This document shows positions 26,848 through 37,888 of a DNA stretch of 64,000 nucleotides, piece after piece. Made by a program: the position numbers and the translations under genes. Where the stretch lies: contig NZ_NHYL01000002.1 of assembly GCF_003288905.1 (NCBI RefSeq), positions 62,001-126,000 of the forward strand, read 5' to 3'. Position 1 is the stretch's first letter; each line of letters opens with the position of its first letter. Source of the stretch: Helicobacter sp. 11-8110 (GTDB lineage: Bacteria; Campylobacterota; Campylobacteria; Campylobacterales; Helicobacteraceae). The notes beneath the pieces were generated by a model. It was not told the DNA's origin. It searched no databases and was given only the letters and a program-made list of their open reading frames with translations.

Positions 26848-28133
26848 ATGAAAGCAGAAAAATTGCCTTAAAAATTAGCTTACTTTACACCATTACAAGC
26901 TTTATTTTTTTAATTGTTGTGTTTTATGGTTGGTATCAAAAAGAAAAACAATCTCTTATTGAAGAAAGAACACTGCAACTCCGAGAATTGGCACATAATC
27001 TAGCAATATATCTACAAGAAAAATCGCAAACAAAGCCCAACGATCTCCTTCAATTATTGCAAGAAAGTGCTAAAGAATTAGACATTTCTTTTTCTTTAAA
27101 TAAAGAAAATGGAGAAGTGATTTTTAGTGCGTTAAAAAATCCTATCACCAAAAGGGATTTTAGGAATCTTTTAACAAGAAAAGGAACTCCTATTAATTTC
27201 AAAAAAAATCACAAATACACTGATAAAATCATCATCATTGAAGACAATGTTTATTTGGTAACCCAAAGAATGGGGGGAAGATTTTGGCGCTTAGTAAATT
27301 TAGAACTTCACAAAAAAAATTTGCACAATCAGCCTTATTGGCGTGATGATTTTTTTATGATTATCCAAGATAATGGTATTTTAAGAGAGATTCACGCTCT
27401 GTGGTTGTTAATTGGTGGAAGTTTTTTATTAGCTCTTTTTGGAATGAGTGTAATAGCTTATTTCTTAGTTCGTTTAAGCCTAAAGCCCTTAGAAGAAAAA
27501 ATAGAAATTCTTAATCGTTTTATCAAAGATTCCACGCATGAAATCAACACCCCCTTAAGCATTATTCTAATGAGTATTGAGAGAATCAAAAAAGAAAATC
27601 TTAAAGAACAAGATTTGCAGAAATTACAACGAATCAAAATGGCAGCCAACACACTAGAGCAAATTTATCAAGACTTAGTTTTTTATAATTTTTCTCATAT
27701 TCAAGAAAATAGCCTAGAAGAAATCGCTATGGATTGCTTATTAAAAGAAAGAATTTCTTATTTTGAACCCTTTTATAAGAAAAAAAATATCACCATAACC
27801 CTAAAAATAAATCAAAGCCTATTAAAAGCAAATAAGAATCGCATTATTAGAATGGTGGATAATTTGCTAGATAACGCCCTTAAATACACCTATAATGGCG
27901 GAAATGTGGAAGTAATCATAGATAAAAATACTTTAATTATCAAAGACAATGGCTGTGGAATACCCAAAACACACCTAAAGCGCATTTTTGAGCGATATTA
28001 TCGCTACAATAAAGATCAAGGTGGATTTGGAATAGGATTGGCACTTGTTAAAAAGATTTGCGATTCTTATAAAATAGACATTCAATGCCAAAGTATAGAA
28101 AAAAAAGGAACAACTTTTATCCTAAAATGGTAA
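26844..28133 (+). CDS. Sensor histidine kinase partner of the OmpR-family regulator
   Basis: 429 aa with two membrane helices (about 12-30 and 189-212) flanking a periplasmic domain. The H box DSTHEINTPLSII has His as phosphoacceptor; N box MVDNLLDNALKY, G1 KDNGCGIP and G2 GFGIGLAL are present. Starts with ATGA coupling to the regulator. The input signal is unknown. Confidence 0.9.
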   Translation: MNESRKIALKISLLYTITSFIFLIVVFYGWYQKEKQSLIEERTLQLRELAHNLAIYLQEKSQTKPNDLLQLLQESAKELDISFSLNKENGEVIFSALKNPITKRDFRNLLTRKGTPINFKKNHKYTDKIIIIEDNVYLVTQRMGGRFWRLVNLELHKKNLHNQPYWRDDFFMIIQDNGILREIHALWLLIGGSFLLALFGMSVIAYFLVRLSLKPLEEKIEILNRFIKDSTHEINTPLSIILMSIERIKKENLKEQDLQKLQRIKMAANTLEQIYQDLVFYNFSHIQENSLEEIAMDCLLKERISYFEPFYKKKNITITLKINQSLLKANKNRIIRMVDNLLDNALKYTYNGGNVEVIIDKNTLIIKDNGCGIPKTHLKRIFERYYRYNKDQGGFGIGLALVKKICDSYKIDIQCQSIEKKGTTFILKW

Positions 28134-28181
28134 GAAACAAAAAAATCTTGTAAAGTTTGCACAAGCTAAATAAAATTTGGC

Positions 28182-28187
28182 TATAAT
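28182..28187 (+). promoter_or_regulatory. -10 box upstream of the cheX-like/fliN cluster
   Basis: TATAAT 27 nt before the ATG at 28215, without a clear -35, as usual for the phylum. Confidence 0.4.
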
Positions 28188-28214
28188 CTATGTTTTAATC
28201 AAGAAGGTTGGTAG

Positions 28215-28631
28215 ATGCTAAATAAAATCATTGAAAATGCCTTCAAACAGGCAATAGAAGACACTTTAGATAAGACACCCCAAGTTGCAAATGAAAAGCT
28301 ACTTGAAGGTTTTTTATCTAGCATTGATGTTATGTATGATGATGGAGAGAAAACCACTATTACTTTTATTAGCACAAAAGAATTTTTAGAGATTTTTGGT
28401 GGCGGATTGTTGGGGGAAGAAGAGTTTGATGAATTAACCCTAAAAGATCTTTCTCAAGAACTTGCCAATCTCACTATCGGACTAGCCAAAGTTTTAGCAG
28501 TTACTGAGGGAGTGAAATTTAACATCTCAACTCCCAAAGTTTATGGCTATGGAGAATTTAAAGATTCATCTACTAAAAGCCTTAATTTTACCCTAGAGGG
28601 CACAAAATGCTCCCTTTTTATCCATATTTAA
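28215..28631 (+). CDS. CheX-like chemotaxis phosphatase-fold protein
   Basis: 138 aa. The pattern LSQELANLTIGLAKVLA with the downstream KFNISTPKVYGYG segment is that of the CheC/CheX/FliY phosphatase fold, in which E-x2-N residues act on CheY-phosphate. E and N are present (ELANL), so activity is possible. It stands immediately upstream of fliN, consistent with a role at the flagellar switch. Confidence 0.72.
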   Translation: MLNKIIENAFKQAIEDTLDKTPQVANEKLLEGFLSSIDVMYDDGEKTTITFISTKEFLEIFGGGLLGEEEFDELTLKDLSQELANLTIGLAKVLAVTEGVKFNISTPKVYGYGEFKDSSTKSLNFTLEGTKCSLFIHI

Positions 28632-28646
28632 AATAAAGCAGAGAAA

Positions 28647-29006
28647 ATGCCAGCAGATGAATTTACTTTAGCCAAGATACAAGCGCCAAAACAAGAAGAT
28701 TTAGCTCGCTATCTTGAAGGAATCATAAATAACTATGGCGGATTGCTAGATATGAAAGTATCCTTTCATGCCGAGCTTGGATCTGCAAAGATTCCACTCT
28801 TAGAGATTCTACGCTTTGAAAAAGGCTCTATTATTGATTTGCAAAAACCAGCAGGAGAGAGTGTAGAGATTTATATTAATGGCAGAATCGTAGGCAAAGG
28901 TGAAGTTATGGTTTATGAAAAGAATCTTGCTATTAGGGTAAATGAAATTTTAGATTCTAATGCCATTATTTATTATCTCACAAGAGAAAGTATTAGCGCG
29001 GTATGA
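28647..29006 (+). CDS. fliN: Flagellar motor switch protein FliN
   Basis: 119 aa. A short N-terminal region is followed by the SpoA/FliN C-ring domain (MKVSFHAELGSAKIPLLEIL, SIIDLQKPAGESVEIYING, VYEKNLAIRVNEIL). Part of the rotor C ring and of export. Sits between the CheX-like gene and fliO. Confidence 0.9.
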   Translation: MPADEFTLAKIQAPKQEDLARYLEGIINNYGGLLDMKVSFHAELGSAKIPLLEILRFEKGSIIDLQKPAGESVEIYINGRIVGKGEVMVYEKNLAIRVNEILDSNAIIYYLTRESISAV

Positions 29007-29440
29007 AAATATTATTTTGGATTTTATTTTGCCTATCCATTAACCTAGCACAAGACAAAGTAGAATCAACCAAAATTTTAGGAGAAAGCAACAAAACTTT
29101 TCCCTTTGAAATGGCTAAGTCGCCTTTGGAGAGTATTAATGTGTTTCAATATAGTGGCGTGATTCTTATTTTAGTCGGACTTCTAGTGTTGCTATGGTAT
29201 GTTCGCAAAAGAGTTTATTATAAAGACAATAATAACTTTTTGGATTTTTTCAAAAAAAATCCAAAGGATTTTCCTATTACAATTCTCTCTAGCACTCCTT
29301 TATCGCTTAATGCCAAGCTGATAGTTTTTGAGCTTTACAAAATGCGCTATATTGTAATATTAAACCAAAATGGAGCCACTTTAGTTGATAAATATCCTAT
29401 AGAAGATTTTGGGGAATTATTTAAGCAAGAAAAACAATAA
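29003..29440 (+). CDS. fliO: Flagellar biosynthesis protein FliO (probable)
   Basis: 145 aa with a signal peptide-like start, one membrane helix (about 50-66, YSGVILILVGLLVLLWYV) and a small cytoplasmic domain. The domain has the FliO pattern of a PLSLNAKLIVFELYKMRYIV segment followed by NGATLVDKY. Its place right after fliN (ATGA-type overlap) supports the call. FliO helps assemble FliP of the export gate. The family diverges strongly, so the call rests on topology, pattern and position. Confidence 0.72.
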   Translation: MKILFWILFCLSINLAQDKVESTKILGESNKTFPFEMAKSPLESINVFQYSGVILILVGLLVLLWYVRKRVYYKDNNNFLDFFKKNPKDFPITILSSTPLSLNAKLIVFELYKMRYIVILNQNGATLVDKYPIEDFGELFKQEKQ

Positions 29441-30232
29441 ATGAAAAATAATCTCATTGCGTTTTTTTTATCGCTATTAATTCACTTTATTATTTTACTA
29501 TTGATTTTTATCAAATTACCCCAAGATGATTCCTACAAACCACCCAAACACGGAAGCAAGGAAGGGGAGCGTATTAGTATTAAAGATTTTAAATTCTCCC
29601 AAGCCACGCAAAATCTCCCGCAAAATCCACCAACCCCTACACAGCCACAAGAATCAGCGCCTTTAACCACAAAAGAAGAATCTAAAAACACAAAAAACGA
29701 TAAACCAACACCAAAGACCAAGGAATCAAAACCCAAAACCACAAAAGATTCTAAGACAAAACAACCCACCCCTAAACCTACTCCCCAAAAAGCAAACAAA
29801 TCAACTCCAAACCCTCTTGCCTCTTCTCTTAAAAACAAGCCCACTTCAAAACCCTCCTCTCCTTCAATCTATAACTATAGCAATAATATGGAAAATCAAG
29901 AAATTAAAGAATTGTATGGGGAAGATTTGTATTCTTTAAATTATGAAGAGAGAAAATTCATAGAAGACAACCTAAGTAGCATAGGCAAAATCACACAACA
30001 ATATCTAAAATACCCACAAATTGCCGGAAGAATGGGACAACAAGGCGATAATATTGTGGAATTTTATTTGCACCCAAATGGAGACATTTCAGATCTAAAA
30101 CTACTCACACCAAGCGGTTTTAGACTTTTAGATGACAATAGTCTCCATACCATTGAAATTGCTTACAAAGACTATCCCTATCCTACAGTTAAAACCAAAA
30201 TTAGAATCCGCGTAATGTATCGAATCTATTGA
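29441..30232 (+). CDS. tonB: TonB-like energy transducer
   Basis: 263 aa. A single N-terminal membrane anchor (about 5-24, containing SLLIHFIILLL with the TonB-type His). A long Pro/Lys/Thr/Ser-rich periplasmic spacer (about 55-145) is followed by a C-terminal TonB fold (YLKYPQIAGRMGQQGDNIVEFYLHPNG...). Transmits proton motive force to outer-membrane receptors. No exbBD adjacent. One of probably several TonB proteins; the symbol is generic. Confidence 0.8.
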   Translation: MKNNLIAFFLSLLIHFIILLLIFIKLPQDDSYKPPKHGSKEGERISIKDFKFSQATQNLPQNPPTPTQPQESAPLTTKEESKNTKNDKPTPKTKESKPKTTKDSKTKQPTPKPTPQKANKSTPNPLASSLKNKPTSKPSSPSIYNYSNNMENQEIKELYGEDLYSLNYEERKFIEDNLSSIGKITQQYLKYPQIAGRMGQQGDNIVEFYLHPNGDISDLKLLTPSGFRLLDDNSLHTIEIAYKDYPYPTVKTKIRIRVMYRIY

Positions 30233-31086
30233 TTCCTAAAATCTTTATACTCCCTAGGAATCAAACAATCATTAACATCAAGAATCTGCGGACATAATTT
30301 ATTATCAAATCCAAGTTTAAAAAGCATATTAATTGCTTCAAGTTGCTTATTGCTTAGTGAGATTGAATCTTCATTGGCATAGAGATTAAGATAATGCTCT
30401 AACTTCTTTGAATCAACGCGAACTAGATTCCTTTCTAAAAGCATTTTAGAAAGAAGTGATTTGTTTTTTAGCGCAACTCTAACAGCTTGAGTGAGTATCT
30501 CTTCACACTCTATAGCAATGCTAAGTGGCAAAGATCGGCGAATGCACATTCCCCCTAAGGGAAGAGGGAGATTTTGACAATTCAAATCACTCCAAATATC
30601 CCAAATTTCACATTCAACTTCAAGATTAGAATCATATTGTAAAATAGATTCGTGAATTAAAACTCCCGCATCAACCTCATCTTCCAAAACCGCTTTTTCA
30701 ATTTCCAAAAAATTTTTATAATAGATTCTTGCGTGAGGATAAGCAATTTTAAAAATCATCGCATTAGTCGTGTGTTTGCCACTTAGAGCCACTTTAAAAT
30801 TCTTTTTAAGTGTTTTGCCTTTTTTTTTAATCAATTTAGGTCCATACCCCTCGCCAAAACTAACGCCCGTTCTTAATAGGGCTTGTTCTTGAGCCAAAAA
30901 AGGATACACCCCAAAAGAAATAGCTGAAATATCCAATACACCTTCCAATGCCATTTCATTTAAAGTTTGTATATCTAAAGCTTGATTTTCAAAAGCAATA
31001 GTATTGCCTACCCAGCCAAACGCAATAGCATAATACATAAAAAGATCATCAGCATCTGGTGAATGCCCTATTTGTATAGTCCTCAT
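30226..31086 (-). CDS. mqnD: 1,4-dihydroxy-6-naphthoate synthase (futalosine menaquinone pathway)
   Basis: ATG 31086 (MRTIQIGHSPDADD) matches the family start; a TTG ten codons upstream is possible but unneeded. 286 aa with HSPDADDLFMYYAI, LEGVLDISAISFGVYPF, GPKLIKKKGKTLK, the substrate-binding GKHTTNA loop and AGVLIHESILQYDS. MqnD cleaves cyclic de-hypoxanthine futalosine to 1,4-dihydroxy-6-naphthoate, the menaquinone route of this phylum. Overlaps the convergent tonB end by a few nt. Confidence 0.9.
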   Translation of the reverse strand: MRTIQIGHSPDADDLFMYYAIAFGWVGNTIAFENQALDIQTLNEMALEGVLDISAISFGVYPFLAQEQALLRTGVSFGEGYGPKLIKKKGKTLKKNFKVALSGKHTTNAMIFKIAYPHARIYYKNFLEIEKAVLEDEVDAGVLIHESILQYDSNLEVECEIWDIWSDLNCQNLPLPLGGMCIRRSLPLSIAIECEEILTQAVRVALKNKSLLSKMLLERNLVRVDSKKLEHYLNLYANEDSISLSNKQLEAINMLFKLGFDNKLCPQILDVNDCLIPREYKDFRNQ

Positions 31087-31129
31087 AATCTTACTTTGTA
31101 TAAAATTTAATGTCAAATTCTAATGGAAA

Positions 31130-32146
31130 CTAACTTATAAGGGAATGAATTTTTTCAATCACCCAATTAGGTTTTAATTCTCGCATACAAGCGTGATAAT
31201 CAGCAGAATCTTGTGAGATAGGACAGGAACGCTTTTTGCAAGGTTGGCACGAAAGTGCTTTGTGAAAAGTTTGAAGAGAAAGAATATAAGAATGTTCTGC
31301 ATTAAAGGGGCAAGTTTCCTCTTGATTAGTTGGTCCAAAAAGTGCAATTGTAGGGATATTTAAAGCTGCTGCAATATGCATAGGACCACTATCATTAGTA
31401 ATAAGAATTTGTAGTCTTAAAAAATACGCCATTAATTCTTGAATATTAGTTTTTCCACTTAAATTTATTATTCTATTGCTTTGTTTAAGATAGGATATAA
31501 TCTTTTCATTAATAAGATTTTCTGATTCTACCCCAAAGAGAATCACACAAAAATCGTGCTTTAATAAATCTTCTATCACAGCAGCAAAATATTGTTCCTC
31601 CCAACGCTTAGCGCTCCCAAAAGCCGCACCCGCATTGATTCCTGCAATTTTAGAATGATTAAAATGTGCAGGAAGCGTTATGGAGATTTTAGGAGGTTTC
31701 AAATAAAGCCTAGGCACAACGCAATGATTAGGAATGATAGTCTCTACAAGTTTGGCAAACCTTAGGGATTCGTGGAGTTTTTTTGGTTTTTTTAAAGTAA
31801 TATTTAAAAGTAAAGAGCGCAACTCATTGGCATAACCAATGCGTTTTTTAGCACGATTAAAAAATAAAAAAAGTGCGGAGAGAAAATTATTTTGAAAAGT
31901 CAAGGCAATCTCACAAAAAGGAATAGCTCTAGCAAGTCTGTAAAGTGCTAAAACCCTAAACTTAGCTTGTTTGCTATTATCAACAATAGTTGTAGTATTA
32001 GGATAATGGTTAAAAAGTGCGCAACTCACCTTACTTCCCACAAAATAAAAATGAGCATTTGGATAAGTGCGATAAAGAATCTCCAAAGCAAATGTTGCCA
32101 TCACCGCATCACCTAGCCAATTTGGAAGACGAATAAGAATATTCAT
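31130..32146 (-). CDS. waaF: ADP-heptose:LPS heptosyltransferase II
   Basis: 338 aa GT9-family protein. Start MNILIRLPNWLGDAVMAT, AGAAFGSAKRW, NDSGPMHIAAALNIPTIALFGPTN and the heptosyltransferase-II-type Cys motif CQPCKKRSCP near the C-terminus. Adds the second heptose to the lipid A-KDO inner core at the cytoplasmic face. Isolated from an LPS locus here. Confidence 0.88.
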   Translation of the reverse strand: MNILIRLPNWLGDAVMATFALEILYRTYPNAHFYFVGSKVSCALFNHYPNTTTIVDNSKQAKFRVLALYRLARAIPFCEIALTFQNNFLSALFLFFNRAKKRIGYANELRSLLLNITLKKPKKLHESLRFAKLVETIIPNHCVVPRLYLKPPKISITLPAHFNHSKIAGINAGAAFGSAKRWEEQYFAAVIEDLLKHDFCVILFGVESENLINEKIISYLKQSNRIINLSGKTNIQELMAYFLRLQILITNDSGPMHIAAALNIPTIALFGPTNQEETCPFNAEHSYILSLQTFHKALSCQPCKKRSCPISQDSADYHACMRELKPNWVIEKIHSLIS

Positions 32147-32191
32147 AATAATCTCTCAAAACTTCTAAAATACTTCAATCATCAATCTTAA

Positions 32192-32692
32192 TTATTTCAT
32201 TGGAAAACAATCTAAAATTTCTTGCGTAATTTCTTGAATACTGCGATTAGCATTGATGCAAAAATGTGCAGAATCTTTATAGACTTGATAGCGTTTTTGA
32301 TAAAGTTCTAAAGCTACTTTTTGATTTTCAAAAAGTGGTCGCTTAAGTCTCTCTTCTTTGCTAAGGCGCAAAAGAATATCCTCAAAACTAAGATCCAAAA
32401 AAAACACTTTTCCCATTAGCCTAACATCACAAAACAAAGGCATTCCACCCCCAGTTGAAATAATGCAATGGCGGATATTTTGAGATACAAACAGACAAAA
32501 TGCCCTCTCAAGATTCCTAAAATAAGTTTCACCTTTTTGAGAAAAAATTTCAGGAATTGTCATATTTTCATTATTTTCAATCACTAAATCACTATCAAGT
32601 ATCAAGGCATTTGTGTGCTGATAGAGTGCTTTAGCAACACTGCTTTTGCCACTCCCCATAAATCCAATCAAAACAAGATTAGTAGAATGCAA
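32192..32692 (-). CDS. aroK: Shikimate kinase
   Basis: 166 aa. P-loop GFMGSGKSS near the N-terminus, DSD (shikimate binding), ETYFRNLER with the R-x2-E pattern and STGGGMP (G-G-G). Phosphorylates shikimate in aromatic amino-acid synthesis. Overlaps the upstream AMIN-domain gene by 14 nt, so cotranscribed with eno and the ftsB-like gene. Confidence 0.93.
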   Translation of the reverse strand: MHSTNLVLIGFMGSGKSSVAKALYQHTNALILDSDLVIENNENMTIPEIFSQKGETYFRNLERAFCLFVSQNIRHCIISTGGGMPLFCDVRLMGKVFFLDLSFEDILLRLSKEERLKRPLFENQKVALELYQKRYQVYKDSAHFCINANRSIQEITQEILDCFPMK

Positions 32693-33386
32693 TCTCTAAG
32701 CCCTCTTTTGTGTTTTTCAAAAGGTATTTATATTGCCCATCTAAATTCAATGTAATTCGGTAAAAATCCAAATGCGTTTGTAATTCTACCTTATTAACAA
32801 TTGGCAAATGGGTTATCATTGAATCTTTCAGGCTTTTATTGCTATTGCTTTTAAAATCAAGAATCAATCGCGTTGGAGAGGCAAGTGTAAAATCTCTTAT
32901 TAATTGCAAAGGTGTTTTTAAAATCACTTTTTTGCCTTCAATGTGAAAGTTAAAGAGTTTATGAAAATTAAAATCACTAGCTGTAGGCAAAGTCGTATTT
33001 GCTTGAACTTCTTGACTTAACACAAGCGGGAAATGCCAATCAATATCCCCATCAAGCTCTTTTTCAATAGCACTAATAGAACCATCAAGATTCTGATAAG
33101 AAATGGCAATCTTTTTGATTTTTCGCGCTGTGGAGGGGAGATTTAAAGCGGTTTGAGTAAATAAATCCAATTTAGGTGGATTTGAAACTTGTCCGCTCTC
33201 TTTTGGTTTCATTGCTGATTCAAATGGATTTCTAGTGGGTTTTGTGCTATTGTTTTCACTAGGCAATTGCGCTTTTTTCACTTCTATGGGAGCTTGAATA
33301 TTAAGATCAGGGATCTTAGGCAACACTTGAGGCTCATTGGCAAACATATTTAACGCAATAATAAACAATACACTTAAAATTCTCAT
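32679..33386 (-). CDS. Periplasmic AMIN-domain protein
   Basis: 235 aa with a signal peptide (cleavage about residue 16, MFA-NEP). A Pro/Asn/Ser-rich linker is followed by a C-terminal beta-rich AMIN-type domain (about 115-235, with TRLILDFKSN and FYRITLNLDG). AMIN domains bind peptidoglycan and often direct amidases or secretion machines to the septum or pole. Overlaps both neighbours; the adjacent ftsB-like gene hints at a division role. Confidence 0.7.
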   Translation of the reverse strand: MRILSVLFIIALNMFANEPQVLPKIPDLNIQAPIEVKKAQLPSENNSTKPTRNPFESAMKPKESGQVSNPPKLDLFTQTALNLPSTARKIKKIAISYQNLDGSISAIEKELDGDIDWHFPLVLSQEVQANTTLPTASDFNFHKLFNFHIEGKKVILKTPLQLIRDFTLASPTRLILDFKSNSNKSLKDSMITHLPIVNKVELQTHLDFYRITLNLDGQYKYLLKNTKEGLEIAFY

Positions 33387-33634
33387 TGCGGCTCCAATCC
33401 TTTCAATTCAAAAAATTCTTTTTGAAGTTTTGCATTTTCACTCATAAGATTCTTTACTTCTTGAGACATTTCTCTTTCTTTTTCTCTAAGTTCTAATAAA
33501 ACCTTTAAAGAATTATTACCAAAGAGTAAATTCCCAAAATAAACTCCTGCGATACAAATCACTAACAAAAGGCTTAAAAAAGGAAGTAGCTTATAAAACC
33601 CTCCCTTTTGATAACCAAATTCTTCTTCATCCAT
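33383..33634 (-). CDS. FtsB/DivIC-like septum formation initiator protein
   Basis: 83 aa bitopic protein: short acidic cytoplasmic N-terminus, one membrane helix (about 15-36), then a coiled coil (about 42-78) rich in Glu/Lys/Leu. This layout and the position next to eno match FtsB of many bacteria. Overlaps the AMIN gene by 4 nt and lies two nt behind eno. Confidence 0.72.
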   Translation of the reverse strand: MDEEEFGYQKGGFYKLLPFLSLLLVICIAGVYFGNLLFGNNSLKVLLELREKEREMSQEVKNLMSENAKLQKEFFELKGLEPQ

Positions 33635-33636
33635 AA

Positions 33637-35959
<2,323 letters not shown>

Positions 35960-36020
35960 TCTTTCTCCTACAAGAAAATAAAAACTAAATTTTAACCAAT
36001 TAAAATAAAAATAGACCCTT

Positions 36021-36026
36021 ATTATA
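36021..36026 (-). promoter_or_regulatory. -10 box upstream of recA-eno
   Basis: TATAAT on the minus strand, 62 nt before the recA ATG, with no clear -35. Confidence 0.4.
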
Positions 36027-36115
36027 AGCAATTTTACTATATTTTTTGCCTAATGTTTTTTTAAAATTAAAAGACTAAAATTCCAAGTTTGTTTAAAATA
36101 TAGCTAATAAGGCAA

Positions 36116-36328
36116 ATGATGCGATTCTTATCTAAGATTTTTTATCTTTATTATGATGGTTTTAGAAATATGACTTTAGGAAAAAGTCTTTGGCTAGTTA
36201 TCATTCTTAAGCTTCTAATTATCTTTGGTTTTTTAAAAATCTTTATTTATGACAAAAGCCTAAAAACAAACTTCCAAACACAAGAAGAAAAAAGCGAATT
36301 TGTTAGCAAAAATCTCACTGAATTTTAA
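36116..36328 (+). CDS. DUF4492-type small membrane protein upstream of cydAB
   Basis: 70 aa with one central membrane helix (about 25-43, SLWLVIILKLLIIFGFLKI), an aromatic basic N-terminus (FYLYYDGFRNMTLGKSLW) and a charged tail. Proteins of this form regularly precede cydA in this phylum and are thought to be oxidase accessory proteins. ATG 36116 or 36119; AAGG just upstream. Confidence 0.75.
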   Translation: MMRFLSKIFYLYYDGFRNMTLGKSLWLVIILKLLIIFGFLKIFIYDKSLKTNFQTQEEKSEFVSKNLTEF

Positions 36329-36337
36329 AGGAATAAA

Positions 36338-37879
36338 ATGGAACAAGAACTACTACAAAGAGCGGCTAGTGTAGATTGGAGTAGAGCGCAATTTGCCCTT
36401 ACAGCACTTTATCATTTTTTATTTGTGCCTTTAACTTTGGGGCTTTCTTTTATTTTGGCAATTATGGAGAGCATTTATGTTAAAACCAAAAATGAAGAAT
36501 GGAAAAAAATTACACAATTTTGGTTAGGAATCTTTGCAGTTAATTTTGCTATTGGCGTGGCAACGGGCATTATTATGGAGTTTGAGTTTGGGACAAACTG
36601 GGCAAATTATTCGTGGTTTGTTGGTGATATTTTTGGTGCGCCATTAGCTATTGAGGGGATTATGGCTTTCTTTTTGGAAGCCACATTTTTTGCTGTAATG
36701 TTTTTTGGCTGGAATAAAGTCTCCCCTAGATTCCACTTGCTTTCCACTTGGCTTGTCGCAATTGGCTCTAATTTAAGCGCATTTTGGATTTTGGTGGCAA
36801 ATGGCTGGATGCAATACCCTATTGGAACAACCTTTAATTTAGAAAGTGCTAGAAATGAAATGACAAACTTTTTTGAAGTGGCATTAAGTCCTGTAGCAAT
36901 TAGCAAATTTTTGCATACCATTTCAAGTGGCTATGTTATTTCTGCCTTGCTTGTAGTTGGAATCTCTGCTTGGTTTCTCCTAAAAGGGCGCGATGTTATA
37001 GCAGCTAAAAAATCGCTCATTGTGGGGGCAAGTTTTGGGCTTATTACTTCAATTTTTCTCTTTATTAGCGGTGATGAAAGCGCTTATCAAGTTACCCAAA
37101 AACAGCCCATGAAACTTGCTGCCATGGAAGGAATCTATGAAGGTGAGCATCGAGCAGGACTTGTGGCTTTTGGTATTTTAAACCCCAATAAACAAATCAG
37201 CGATGATCAAAATACTTTTTTATTTAATATTACTATTCCTTATGCGCTTTCAATTTTGGGGAATCGCTCTCCTAATAGTTTTGTTCCTGGAATCAATGAT
37301 TTAGTATATGGCAATGCAGAAAAAAATATCATAAGCATTGAAGAAAAAATCCAAAAAGGTCATCTAGCCCTAGAAGCCTTTAAAGAATACAAAAAGGGTA
37401 GAGAATCAGGAATAGCTGCGGATGATTTAGAACAATATTCTCAAATTGTTAAAGAAAATATGTCTTATTTTGGATATGGCTATTTAAAAGATGCCAAAGA
37501 AGCTGTGCCGCCAATTGCCCTAACCTTTTATACTTTTCACTTAATGGTGGCATTAGGAAGTTGGTTTTTTGTTTTGTTTATTGTGGTGCTCTATCTTGCA
37601 ATGGCAAATGAAATTACAAAATTTAGAAAAATTCTATGGATTGCTTTATGGACGATTCCACTTGGATATATTGCTGCAGAATGTGGCTGGATTGTTGCAG
37701 AAGTGGGCAGACAGCCTTGGGCGATTCAAGATCTAATGCCTGTTGGAGTGGCTGCCACTCACCTAAGTAGCATTAATGTGCAAATTTCTTTCTTTATCTT
37801 TTTGGTTTTATTTACTGCGTTGTTGATTGCTGAAATTGGCATTATTTTGCGGCAAATCAAAAAAGGCTTTGCGCACTAA
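36338..37879 (+). CDS. cydA: Cytochrome bd-type quinol oxidase subunit I
   Basis: 513 aa, about nine membrane helices. RAQFALTALYHFLFVPLTLGLS carries the heme-ligand His, and GWIVAEVGRQPW is the CydA signature. The Q-loop is short, as in the cyanide-insensitive (CioAB) type of Campylobacter. Accepts electrons from menaquinol and reduces oxygen at low concentration, fitting a microaerophile. Confidence 0.95.
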   Translation: MEQELLQRAASVDWSRAQFALTALYHFLFVPLTLGLSFILAIMESIYVKTKNEEWKKITQFWLGIFAVNFAIGVATGIIMEFEFGTNWANYSWFVGDIFGAPLAIEGIMAFFLEATFFAVMFFGWNKVSPRFHLLSTWLVAIGSNLSAFWILVANGWMQYPIGTTFNLESARNEMTNFFEVALSPVAISKFLHTISSGYVISALLVVGISAWFLLKGRDVIAAKKSLIVGASFGLITSIFLFISGDESAYQVTQKQPMKLAAMEGIYEGEHRAGLVAFGILNPNKQISDDQNTFLFNITIPYALSILGNRSPNSFVPGINDLVYGNAEKNIISIEEKIQKGHLALEAFKEYKKGRESGIAADDLEQYSQIVKENMSYFGYGYLKDAKEAVPPIALTFYTFHLMVALGSWFFVLFIVVLYLAMANEITKFRKILWIALWTIPLGYIAAECGWIVAEVGRQPWAIQDLMPVGVAATHLSSINVQISFFIFLVLFTALLIAEIGIILRQIKKGFAH

Positions 37880-37888
37880 GGAGAAAAA

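Noticed and set aside
29533-29844. Minus-strand ORF rich in Gly/Val/Phe opposite tonB
   Set aside because: It is the mirror of the Pro/Lys/Thr-rich TonB spacer, without ribosome site or plausible composition.
30826-30837. T-rich run inside mqnD as a contingency tract
   Set aside because: It encodes a conserved Lys-rich loop, the frame is intact, and A/T runs of this length are common in AT-rich coding DNA.
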